From assembly GCA_913061385.1 (NCBI GenBank), contig CAJXTM010000331.1, forward strand, positions 1-5,512: DNA of 5,512 nucleotides, in the 5' to 3' direction. Shown here piece after piece: positions 1 through 5,137 of the stretch. The translations under genes were made by a program, and so were the position numbers. This DNA is from an uncultured Rhodopirellula sp. (lineage in GTDB: Bacteria; Planctomycetota; Planctomycetia; Pirellulales; Pirellulaceae). Position 1 is the stretch's first letter, and each line of letters begins with the position of its first letter. The notes beneath the pieces were generated by a model. That model did not search any database. It was not told the origin of the DNA and was given only the letters and a program-made list of their open reading frames with translations.

Positions 1-49
1 ACGAGATCAGCCTCGGTCTCGTGGGCTCGGAGATGTGTATAAGAGACAG
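1..49. other. Untrimmed Nextera i7 adapter (not genomic)
   Basis: This is sequencing adapter, not organism DNA. Positions 1-7 are the end of the P7 primer, 8-15 (CAGCCTCG) are an 8-base index whose reverse complement CGAGGCTG matches Nextera index N710, 16-30 are the Nextera read-2 linker, and 31-49 are the 19-base Tn5 mosaic end AGATGTGTATAAGAGACAG. Genomic sequence starts at 50. The reading frame of the partial gene at 50-169 stays open through the adapter, so an automatic call would gain the artificial N-terminal residues RDQPRSRGLGDVYKRQ. Confidence 0.98.
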
Positions 50-169
50 CTTTCCATCAACGGCAACCTCACTTCGCAAAATGGCGGAACCGAGGGCCCT
101 CTCAATTCATTCGTTGCCGGAGATGTGCTGATTATCGTTCTCTATGAAATCGACAGGCCCACGAGTTAA
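50..169 (+). CDS. C-terminal fragment of an unrecognised protein
   Basis: The frame beginning at base 50 is open for 39 codons and stops at TAA 167-169. The 5' part of the gene is missing because the contig ends in adapter. The visible residues begin LSINGNLTSQNGGTEGPL and end with a strand-like stretch, DVLIIVLYEIDRPTS, which looks like the final beta strand of a folded domain. Codon third positions are moderately GC-rich (roughly 60 percent), similar to the other genes here. I do not recognise the family. Two other plus-strand frames are also open over part of this stretch, and a 62-codon minus-strand ORF overlaps it, so the call rests on protein-like composition only. No function can be given. 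Confidence 0.45.
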   Translation, partial: LSINGNLTSQNGGTEGPLNSFVAGDVLIIVLYEIDRPTS

Positions 170-412
170 CCGATAAAATCCAAGTTTTCGAAGATTAACA
201 TGAGATAAAATGACTTCATCGTGAACGAACGAGCGAACCCAAGTGACATGTTGTACGTCTAGACAGGTGCGGCCACATTTTCTCTTGCCAATCATTTGAC
301 TGGTAGGGATAATGTTGGCGTCGGTTCGCGATAACGCGTCGCGAAAGACTTTTTAGCATGAGGATCAGCTCTTTCTGGTTGGCGCCCGGGCTGTGAGTCA
401 TCGAACCGTTTT
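170..412. other. Intergenic region, no gene supported
   Basis: This lies between the end of the partial upstream gene and the strong Shine-Dalgarno sequence at 413. Minus-strand ORFs cover it (107-295 and 216-452), but they lack a ribosome binding site and recognisable protein features. The only structure seen is a modest hairpin at 325-345 followed by a T run (listed separately). No convincing -35/-10 pair for the downstream small transcript could be picked out. Confidence 0.5.
325..354 (+). terminator. Weak candidate terminator hairpin
   Basis: TTCGCG (325-330) pairs with CGCGAA (340-345) around a 9-base loop, and five T's (350-354) follow after four bases. The stem is only 6 bp and the T run is not directly attached, so this is a weak intrinsic terminator at best. 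It would serve the partial gene ending at 169. It may also be a chance inverted repeat in a CG-rich patch. Confidence 0.2.
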
Positions 413-424
413 GAAAGGAGGTGA
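413..424 (+). promoter_or_regulatory. Exceptionally strong Shine-Dalgarno sequence
   Basis: GAAAGGAGGTGA is a 12-base match to the complement of the conserved 3' end of bacterial 16S rRNA, far longer than the 4-6 bases usual at bacterial genes and stronger than any other ribosome site in this window. The AGGAGG core (417-422) ends six bases before a GTG at 429, which is ideal spacing. It decides the start of the 13-codon ORF that follows. Confidence 0.6.
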
Positions 425-428
425 GCAA

Positions 429-470
429 GTGGATTATTGCTGTACTAGCCAACGGGGTGGAAACCCGTAG
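429..470 (+). CDS. 13-residue small peptide, possible leader peptide
   Basis: GTG 429 to TAG 468-470 encodes MDYCCTSQRGGNP. The main support is the 12-base Shine-Dalgarno match six bases upstream of the GTG, which is hard to explain unless a ribosome is meant to start here. The peptide has adjacent cysteines at positions 4 and 5 and ends GGNP. It lies inside a hairpin-rich stretch that closes with an intrinsic terminator 72 bases after the stop and upstream of the exported lactonase gene. This layout recalls regulatory leader peptides, where ribosome position decides folding of a downstream terminator, and a Cys-Cys pair would fit cysteine sensing. That role is inference. Alternatives are a true microprotein, or a ribosome-binding element of a non-coding RNA. 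I do not recognise the peptide. Confidence 0.42.
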   Translation: MDYCCTSQRGGNP

Positions 471-541
471 TTAAAGTCGGCGGGCCGATACTTCGGTATG
501 GCCACCCCACTCGCACATCGAATTGATTGCGAGCAAATAGC

Positions 542-584
542 CCCGCCTGTCGAGATCACCTTGGTCTCGGCGGGCGGGTTTTTT
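542..584 (+). terminator. Strong intrinsic terminator
   Basis: A 16-bp stem is formed by 542-557 (CCCGCCTGTCGAGATC) and 563-578 (GGTCTCGGCGGGCGGG). It includes three G-U pairs, has a 5-base loop ACCTT, and is followed at once by six T's (579-584). This is a textbook Rho-independent terminator on the plus strand. It ends 140 bases before the lactonase start codon, so it either closes the small transcript beginning before 413 or acts as an attenuator for the lactonase gene. Confidence 0.88.
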
Positions 585-594
585 ATGGCAACTC

Positions 595-603
595 TGCTAT
601 GAT
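595..603 (+). promoter_or_regulatory. Candidate extended -10 promoter for the lactonase gene
   Basis: TGCTATGAT contains a TGn extension followed by TATGAT, five of six matches to TATAAT. It lies 11 bases after the terminator T run, where a new transcript would be expected to begin. No good -35 hexamer is visible at 17 bases upstream, which extended -10 promoters tolerate. Transcription from about 610 would give a leader of about 115 bases containing two small adjacent hairpins (659-669 and 670-685). Confidence 0.35.
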
Positions 604-710
604 GCGGGTCTCGCAAAAGGCATGCCTGCACGCTTTTATTGCGTCCACTTGATCCGCAGTGCTTCGCACCCAGCATCTCCGCTGGATGGCTTAGACGCTT
701 CCCGCCCGCC

Positions 711-715
711 AGGAA
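711..715 (+). promoter_or_regulatory. Ribosome binding site that sets the lactonase start
   Basis: AGGAA at 711-715 lies eight bases before ATG 724. The earlier in-frame ATG at 622 has only a purine stretch one base away and would put 34 non-hydrophobic residues in front of the signal peptide, so ATG 724 is preferred. Confidence 0.6.
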
Positions 716-723
716 ACTCATTC

Positions 724-1908
724 ATGCTGTTGCCCTTACACCGCTTGTTTTACTTTGCCCTCGCAATGGTGTTGCTCATGTCTTTCCCTACTGGCCCCAT
801 AACACAATCTCTGCCTGCCGCAGAGGCTGACGACGCGACACAGGTTGACGTTTGGATTGGGACCAGTTCACGAAAACCCAGTCAAGGTATCTACCACTGT
901 TTCTTGGACGCAAGCAACGGAAAGCTTACTGAACCTGAACTTGTGGCCGAGATCAGCGGCCCCGGATTCCTCGCTCTCCACCCCGAACAGCATCACCTTT
1001 ACGCCGTTGGTAAGTTGAAAGGCGTACCGTCAGTCGTCGCGTACCGAATTACTAAGGACGGCCAAAATTCAGGTTTGCAATTTGACAATGCCCTGCCGAT
1101 TGGCGATGGCACCGCTGCTCACCTTGCAGTCGACCCGACCGGACAGATGCTGCTAACTGCGCAATACGGAGGTGGTTCGGTTGCCGCTTTCTCGCTTCGT
1201 CCAGACGGATCGCTGAAAGCAGCCACGAAGCTCATCAAACACGAGGGTGGCTCACGTGCGGTGCCAGGCCGGCAAGACTCGCCGCATGCACACTGGGTCG
1301 GATTCGCTCCTGACAACCGTTTCGCATTTGTCCCCGACTTGGGACTCGACAAAGTGATGATCTACAGAATTGATCCAGAAAACGCAAAGATGGTCTTTCA
1401 TGGCCACGGCGAAGTCCCTGCTGGCGGAGGTCCACGACACATGAAGTTCCATCCCAATGGAAAGAGTATTTATGTGTTGAATGAACTCGCGCTGACCGTC
1501 ACTGTTTTTGATTATGATGCCGACAAGGGCAAGATGATCGCAAAACAAACCATTCCCACCATCGAGCCGGAATTACTAAAAAAAGAACTTTTCAAGAGCG
1601 CGTCCGAGATACGTGTTCACCCCAACGGAAAGTTTGTTTACTCGGCAAATCGTGGCCATGACACAATTACTGCTTTCAAGGTCAATGAGAACGATGGCCT
1701 GCTATCAGTGATCGAAGTTGAACCTGTTCGGGGTGCCACACCGCGCAACTTCAATCTTGATCCATCAGGTCGTTGGTTGCTCGCAGCCGGACAGGATTCA
1801 CACACATTGGCTTCGTTCGCAGTGGATCAGGAAACGGGCGAACTCACCTACAATCGAAGTAACGTCACAGCACCGTCAGCCATCTGTGTGCTGTTTCAAC
1901 ACGAATGA
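724..1908 (+). CDS. Exported lactonase-fold beta-propeller protein (YbhE/Pgl-like)
   Basis: The 394-residue product belongs to the lactonase seven-bladed beta-propeller family that includes E. coli YbhE 6-phosphogluconolactonase and carboxymuconate cyclases. Residues 1-35 form a signal peptide with core LFYFALAMVLLMS and a likely cut after AEA, so the protein is predicted to be exported. Blade motifs run through the rest: GFLALHP (81-87), HLAVDPTG (133-140), AQYGGGSV (146-153), SPHAHWVGFAPD (186-197, with His188 and His190), GGGPRHMKFHPNGK (234-247), SEIRVHPNGKFVYSANRG (294-311) and ATPRNFNLDPSGR (338-350). Length is slightly above the usual 330-380 because of the signal peptide. Export argues against the cytoplasmic pentose phosphate step, which would meet no 6-phosphogluconolactone outside. 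A different lactone or sugar-derived substrate, or a non-catalytic binding role, is more likely. It is preceded by a terminator and a possible own promoter, and faces the BON gene. Family assignment is firm; substrate is unknown. Confidence 0.92.
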   Translation: MLLPLHRLFYFALAMVLLMSFPTGPITQSLPAAEADDATQVDVWIGTSSRKPSQGIYHCFLDASNGKLTEPELVAEISGPGFLALHPEQHHLYAVGKLKGVPSVVAYRITKDGQNSGLQFDNALPIGDGTAAHLAVDPTGQMLLTAQYGGGSVAAFSLRPDGSLKAATKLIKHEGGSRAVPGRQDSPHAHWVGFAPDNRFAFVPDLGLDKVMIYRIDPENAKMVFHGHGEVPAGGGPRHMKFHPNGKSIYVLNELALTVTVFDYDADKGKMIAKQTIPTIEPELLKKELFKSASEIRVHPNGKFVYSANRGHDTITAFKVNENDGLLSVIEVEPVRGATPRNFNLDPSGRWLLAAGQDSHTLASFAVDQETGELTYNRSNVTAPSAICVLFQHE

Positions 1909-2194
1909 GCACCTGCCATTGACACCGAATGCAATACGAACAAACGCGCCAGGCTGTCAGTGAATTGAGTCAGCTGATACGCACTCGGATCGAAAGTAAT
2001 TCTGCTGCCGGCAGCCTCTCAGCCTGAGCTGCTCACGAACATCAATCGCAGCGATCAAATTCGCAGCAATCAAATTCGCAGCAATCAAATTCGCAGCAAT
2101 CAAATTCGCAGCAATGGGGAGGCCGCTACGAATCAGTGGACCTGACAGACGGTGAACCTGATGCACAATCCGCATGCTCTCGCGTCAAAGATGG
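1909..2194. other. Convergent intergenic region
   Basis: This lies between the stop codons of the lactonase gene (plus) and the BON gene (minus). It holds a 12-bp perfect palindrome GCTGCCGGCAGC at 2004-2015 and the 15-bp tandem repeat at 2043-2115. No stem with an attached T run is visible on either strand, so no intrinsic terminator can be named for either gene. A 72-codon minus-strand ORF (1957-2175) crosses the repeat but has no good ribosome site. Confidence 0.6.
2043..2115. repeat. 15-bp tandem repeat, four perfect copies plus one degenerate
   Basis: The unit CAAATTCGCAGCAAT occurs without change at 2056-2070, 2071-2085, 2086-2100 and 2101-2115. A shorter, diverged copy (CAATCGCAGCGAT, two bases lost and one changed) lies at 2043-2055. 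Identical copies beside an older diverged one suggest recent expansion by slippage. Because 15 is a multiple of three, every frame stays open through it (QIRSN, NSQQS or IKFAA on the plus strand, IAANL on the minus), which makes spurious ORFs likely. It lies between two convergent genes, where tract length could vary freely. Confidence 0.97.
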
Positions 2195-2785
2195 TCACTT
2201 TGCGACCACGATTCTGTTTTCCACATTGCGAACACCGGGTTCCAGCTGAACCAACAACTGGCTCATCCGTCGCTCTCGTTCGCTGGCAACGGCCCCAGTG
2301 AGGATAGCAGTGCGGCCTTCCATTCTGACGCGAATACCTCGAAGTGACGGTTTGCTTGCTAATTGAATGAAGCGTTCCGTTGCCGACTGCTGCACCATCA
2401 GTGCAGATCGCGGAGCTACGTCGATCGCTGAACGCAAACGCGTTCGGATCACAGGTTTTGACGCCTGCCCACCTCCATTGTTGAATCCACCAAACAGACT
2501 CCCCAAACCGCCAAACCCACCACCAAACGATCCTAGACCTCCGGCGGCGGCTCCTCTCGCTGATGCATCAGTACCACCGGTGGCGGCACTGACGTCGCTA
2601 AACCCAGCACCGGTCGAGGCGGTAGCCCCAATGCCACCAGAGCGGTCCACATTCGAAAACTCTTCGTCAGATATGCTGCTATCGAACGGATCTGCGTTAC
2701 CTCCCCCCCCAGCATCCTGAGCGTGAAGGGTGGGTGCTAGAGCCAAACAAAACAGAAATACCGCATGGATATGAAGTCGTGTCAT
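2195..2785 (-). CDS. Exported glycine-rich protein with C-terminal BON domain
   Basis: The 196-residue protein begins at ATG 2785-2783, seven bases after AAGAGG (2798-2793). A TTG at 2788 just upstream is less likely. Residues 1-22 are a signal peptide (core AVFLFCLALAP, cut after LHA). Residues 24-110 are low-complexity, rich in Gly, Ala, Ser and Asp, with GGLGSFGGGFGGLGSLFGG as a flexible linker. Residues about 115-196 look like a BON domain: a helix region, then RGIRVRMEGRTAILTGAVA, a charged helix SERERRMSQLL, and the closing PGVRNVENRIVV, matching the usual strand, G-V turn, helix and 'GV.nV.n.l.v' pattern. BON domains are thought to bind phospholipid surfaces or other envelope components. 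Specific role unknown. It converges with the lactonase gene and diverges from the large gene at 2981. An eight-G run sits at codons 26-28. Confidence 0.82.
   Translation of the reverse strand: MTRLHIHAVFLFCLALAPTLHAQDAGGGGNADPFDSSISDEEFSNVDRSGGIGATASTGAGFSDVSAATGGTDASARGAAAGGLGSFGGGFGGLGSLFGGFNNGGGQASKPVIRTRLRSAIDVAPRSALMVQQSATERFIQLASKPSLRGIRVRMEGRTAILTGAVASERERRMSQLLVQLEPGVRNVENRIVVAK
2703..2710 (-). repeat. Eight-base C/G homopolymer inside the BON gene
   Basis: Eight consecutive C's on the plus strand are eight G's in the coding strand of the BON gene, encoding Gly26-Gly28 just after the predicted signal peptide. A change by one base would shift the frame and remove nearly the whole mature protein. 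Such runs are prone to polymerase slippage and also to sequencing error. The frame as given is intact. Confidence 0.9.
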
Positions 2786-2980
2786 CAACCGGCCTCTTGG
2801 CGATACAAAGCGTTACGAACAGGGGAATTAGTCTCGATATCTCTCTTAACGGCAAGTCTAACGTTTATTCCTGTGCGTAGCTTTGCAAAATTCTTGCGGA
2901 ACAGCCAAGACACGGACGGTTATGTCGAATAAAACGGAGATCTAGAGATTTGCCTTTCAATCCAAGCCACCGAGCGATTT
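2786..2980. other. Divergent intergenic region
   Basis: These 195 bases separate the start codons of the minus-strand BON gene and the plus-strand large gene, so they should hold two promoters. The region is AT-richer than the genes. On the minus strand a TTGCCG followed 19 bases later by TAATTC is a poor candidate. On the plus strand TTGCGG near 2894 and TATGTC near 2921 are 21 bases apart, too far for a standard promoter. No operator-like palindrome was seen. Confidence 0.5.
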
Positions 2981-4864
2981 ATGCGTCAGCCGTTTTCGAA
3001 TTTGATTTTTCTCTTGGCCCCTCTCACAATTTGCGTGAGCCTTGGGCTTCATCAGGATTCAATGGGTGCCGAGGAGGAATCATCACCGGGCGCGCCACGT
3101 CTGCTGCCAAAAGACACTTTGGCGTATGTCCGAATCGACAATGTCGATGAAATGCGAGTGGACATGTCTGCCTCAGCAATGGGGCGGATGATGAACGACC
3201 CTCAACTCAAGCCATTTGTAAGCGAGGTCTACACCACGCTAAGTGATCTGTTCGAGCAATTCGGAGCACAGATCGGCTTGTCGCTGGAGGAGTTGCTGTC
3301 TATCCCGACTGGACAGGTCGCAGCGGCAGCAATGCCAGCCAATCTGTCGGACCGTGACCAAGAGTTGGCAGAAGAAGACGCAGACAGTGATTCAACGGAC
3401 GCAATTCGGCGCAGAATTGAGCGAAAACGTGAGCAACAGAACGCGATCGCCGGAATTTTCATTCTTGAGGCGGGTAAGAATCTCGACAACATGATGTCGT
3501 TGGTTGATCGCCTCGAAGAACAAATGATTCAGGGTGGCTATGTTCGCCGCACGAGCAAGGTGAAAGGAACGACCATTGTTAAATTACTACCGCCGCGTCA
3601 GGGACGTCCAGAAATTGAGTATTTCACAAAAGATGACACCCTGGTTTTTGGCATTGGTCACGACACTGCGGCAAAATCACTAGAGCAGTGGACCGGCACC
3701 AGCAAGGAAGACTCGCTCGCAGATCGTGCAGACTTCACTTCTCTCATGTCACGATGCATCGGAGCAGAAGAAACCCGCCCCCAATTGACCTTCTTCTTTG
3801 ACCCGTATCGCTTTGTTGAGCGTTTGGTTAATCGCGGCGGTGCCGCTGCCCTTGTTTGGCCGTTGGTGGAAAATCTTGGTGTCAGCAAAATCCGCGGTAT
3901 TGGCGGAAGCAGTTTCCAAGGTGGGGAAGTATTCGAGGATATTATGCACATGCACATCCTGCTCGACCCGCCTCGCGATGGGATGTTCGGCGTTTTAAGA
4001 CCTGAGACAGGTGACACGACTCCACCCAACTGGGTACCTGACGATGTTTCAGGTTACCTGACCTTGAATTGGGATTTCGAACAAACGTATGAAAACCTCG
4101 ACAAGTTGATCGCGACATTCCAGGGTGCCGATCCGATGAAACGCTTTGTTGAGGAACCAGCAAAACAGACATTGGGAATATCCATTAAGGAAGACGTGCT
4201 GGACAATTTGACTGGTCGGTTCGTCACCTCGAGCTGGATGGAACCACCCACACGCTTGAATAGTCAAACACGACTGTTTGGCCTTGAATTAAAAGACGGC
4301 CTGAACGCCAAAGGAGTGATCGCCAAACTTCGCGATAAACGTCCCAATGATATCGAGGTTGAGACCATCGGCGGCGTGGTTGTCTACGGTCCCAAAAACC
4401 AACGTCAGCGAAATTTGCCAGAGAACTTCCGCCAGTCGAAACCTGGCGTAATCATTCTCGGAAAGTGGATCATTTTCAGTGACAGTCGCAAGCTGCTGAC
4501 ACGTGTAACACAGGCCAATGCTGACTCGATACCTCGTCTGGTAAATGTACCTGAGTACGATCTGGTGAGTAGTGAACTGGGTGGCAAACTGGATGGCGAA
4601 ACACCATTTTTGGTTTCATTCATGAGAGGGGCCGACTCCATTCGACAAATTTACGATTTGGCAAAATCGCCGGAGACTCTCAGGTTCGTGCGTTCCTCCT
4701 CCGAGAACAATCCTTTCCTCTCTAGAATGTTGGGGTTGCTTGATAAAAATGAATTGCCGGACTTTAAAGAGTTCGAAAAGTACTTCGCACCTACGGGCAG
4801 CTTCGCCTACGATGAAACGGGCGGAATGCACTTCGGTTGGTTTACCCTCCGCGCAGAGGACTGA
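2981..4864 (+). CDS. Large exported protein of unknown function, DUF3352-like
   Basis: The 627-residue product starts at ATG 2981. The upstream ribosome site is weak (GAG, seven bases away), but this start gives a clear signal peptide: residues 1-30 with core LIFLLAPLTICVSLGL and a cut near MGA/EEE. The mature protein opens with RLLPKDTLAYVRIDNVDEMR (40-59), a signature I associate with DUF3352-like exported proteins common in planctomycetes. A charged, probably helical and flexible segment lies at 122-154 (DRDQELAEEDADSDSTD, then RRRIERKREQQ). A second half begins around PPNWVPDDVSGYLTLNWDF (348-366) with a repeated-domain look. The end, FAPTGSFAYDETGGMHFG, is also typical of this group. No catalytic motif, transmembrane helix beyond the signal, or lipobox is seen. 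It diverges from the BON gene and precedes the SGNH gene by 273 bases. The coding call is firm; the family name is from memory of the motif and function is unknown. Confidence 0.88.
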   Translation: MRQPFSNLIFLLAPLTICVSLGLHQDSMGAEEESSPGAPRLLPKDTLAYVRIDNVDEMRVDMSASAMGRMMNDPQLKPFVSEVYTTLSDLFEQFGAQIGLSLEELLSIPTGQVAAAAMPANLSDRDQELAEEDADSDSTDAIRRRIERKREQQNAIAGIFILEAGKNLDNMMSLVDRLEEQMIQGGYVRRTSKVKGTTIVKLLPPRQGRPEIEYFTKDDTLVFGIGHDTAAKSLEQWTGTSKEDSLADRADFTSLMSRCIGAEETRPQLTFFFDPYRFVERLVNRGGAAALVWPLVENLGVSKIRGIGGSSFQGGEVFEDIMHMHILLDPPRDGMFGVLRPETGDTTPPNWVPDDVSGYLTLNWDFEQTYENLDKLIATFQGADPMKRFVEEPAKQTLGISIKEDVLDNLTGRFVTSSWMEPPTRLNSQTRLFGLELKDGLNAKGVIAKLRDKRPNDIEVETIGGVVVYGPKNQRQRNLPENFRQSKPGVIILGKWIIFSDSRKLLTRVTQANADSIPRLVNVPEYDLVSSELGGKLDGETPFLVSFMRGADSIRQIYDLAKSPETLRFVRSSSENNPFLSRMLGLLDKNELPDFKEFEKYFAPTGSFAYDETGGMHFGWFTLRAED

Positions 4865-4909
4865 TTCCGCCTGGCATCGATACTGGGAGTCGCATCCATA
4901 GCTTCCCTG

Positions 4910-4958
4910 ATCCACCCAACCACGCCGGTCACAGCCACTGGCGTGGTTTCCCGTGGAT
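4910..4958 (+). terminator. Long two-part stem-loop, possible terminator without U tract
   Basis: An inner 12-bp stem pairs AACCACGCCGGT (4918-4929) with ACTGGCGTGGTT (4937-4948), with a single G-U pair and a 7-base loop CACAGCC. An outer 6-bp stem pairs ATCCAC (4910-4915) with GTGGAT (4953-4958) across a small internal loop (CC against TCCC). It begins 46 bases after the stop of the large gene. There is no T run, so it would not be a standard intrinsic terminator. It could instead protect the mRNA 3' end, work with Rho, or be a structured RNA element. The structure is clear; the role is inferred. Confidence 0.45.
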
Positions 4959-5032
4959 GGCACACGCCGAGATTTAGCTTCGTGACACACCACCGCGTCC
5001 GAATCACCGTGCAACCCTGACGGGACTCGCAT

Positions 5033-5058
5033 TTGCGACTTAGTGGGTCATGTATAAA
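5033..5058 (+). promoter_or_regulatory. Weak promoter candidate upstream of the SGNH gene
   Basis: TATAAA at 5053-5058 matches five of six bases of the -10 consensus, and TTGCGA at 5033-5038 resembles a -35 box. The 14-base spacer is shorter than the preferred 16-18, so this is only suggestive. Transcription would start about 75 bases before the GTG at 5138. Confidence 0.25.
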
Positions 5059-5137
5059 TTTCAATCCGAAGCGACGCGGCAAAGGGTGACCAGAATTGCC
5101 GTCCACCTTCCTCCAATTTCAATAGGCTTAACGAATC

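Larger units (their letters stand above)
413..584 (+). ncRNA. Candidate structured leader or small RNA carrying a tiny ORF
   Basis: Several stem-loops are packed into this stretch. AGCAA 424-428 pairs with TTGCT 437-441, placing the GTG start codon in the loop. ACGGG 452-456 pairs with CCCGT 464-468. GGCC 483-486 and ATAC 488-491 pair with GTAT 496-499 and GGCC 500-503, with one bulged G, around a UUCG tetraloop. CTCGCA 510-515 and ATC 517-519 pair with GAT 525-527 and TGCGAG 528-533. The final stem is the terminator at 542-584. Such density of hairpins with a capping UUCG loop and a terminal terminator suggests a discrete RNA of about 170 nt or a transcription-attenuation leader. It resembles no RNA family I can name (not tmRNA, RNase P, SRP or 6S). 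The 5' end is unknown, and the structure was derived by eye without energy calculation. Confidence 0.38.
4865..5137. other. Intergenic region with a long hairpin
   Basis: This is the gap between the large exported protein gene and the SGNH hydrolase gene. It holds the two-part stem-loop at 4910-4958 and a possible weak promoter at 5033-5058. Long minus-strand ORFs cover it (4616-5032 and 4807-5106), but they read antisense into the large gene and have cysteine- and arginine-rich, unprotein-like composition, so no gene is called. Confidence 0.5.

Noticed and set aside
107..295. Minus-strand 62-residue ORF at the left end
   Set aside because: No ribosome site precedes its ATG, it overlaps a more protein-like plus-strand C-terminus, and the product resembles nothing I recognise.
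375..397. Sigma-54 type promoter around TTGGCGCCCGGGCTGT
   Set aside because: The GG and GC elements are not at the required spacing, and the -12 part does not match.
413..428. Possible 16S rRNA 3' end on the minus strand
   Set aside because: The minus strand does read TCACCTCCTTTC, but the preceding conserved 16S bases are absent, so it is a Shine-Dalgarno on the plus strand and not an rRNA fragment.
216..452. Minus-strand 78-residue ORF over the strong Shine-Dalgarno stretch
   Set aside because: Composition is arginine- and histidine-rich without structure, and it runs antisense to the hairpin and small-ORF signals.
622..723. Upstream in-frame start giving a 428-residue lactonase
   Set aside because: The 34 extra residues are polar and would bury the signal peptide, no ribosome site lies at proper spacing before ATG 622, and AGGAA sits eight bases before ATG 724.
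1957..2175. Minus-strand 72-residue ORF with IAANL repeats
   Set aside because: It is open mainly because the 15-bp repeat unit is a multiple of three. It lacks a convincing ribosome site and its flanking residues are not protein-like.
2367..2720. Plus-strand proline-rich 117-residue ORF
   Set aside because: It is the antisense shadow of the glycine-rich linker of the BON gene; GGN codons read backwards give proline.
4616..5106. Overlapping minus-strand ORFs of 138 and 99 residues
   Set aside because: They run antisense to the large exported protein gene and into the hairpin region, are cysteine- and arginine-rich, and have no ribosome site or recognisable domain.
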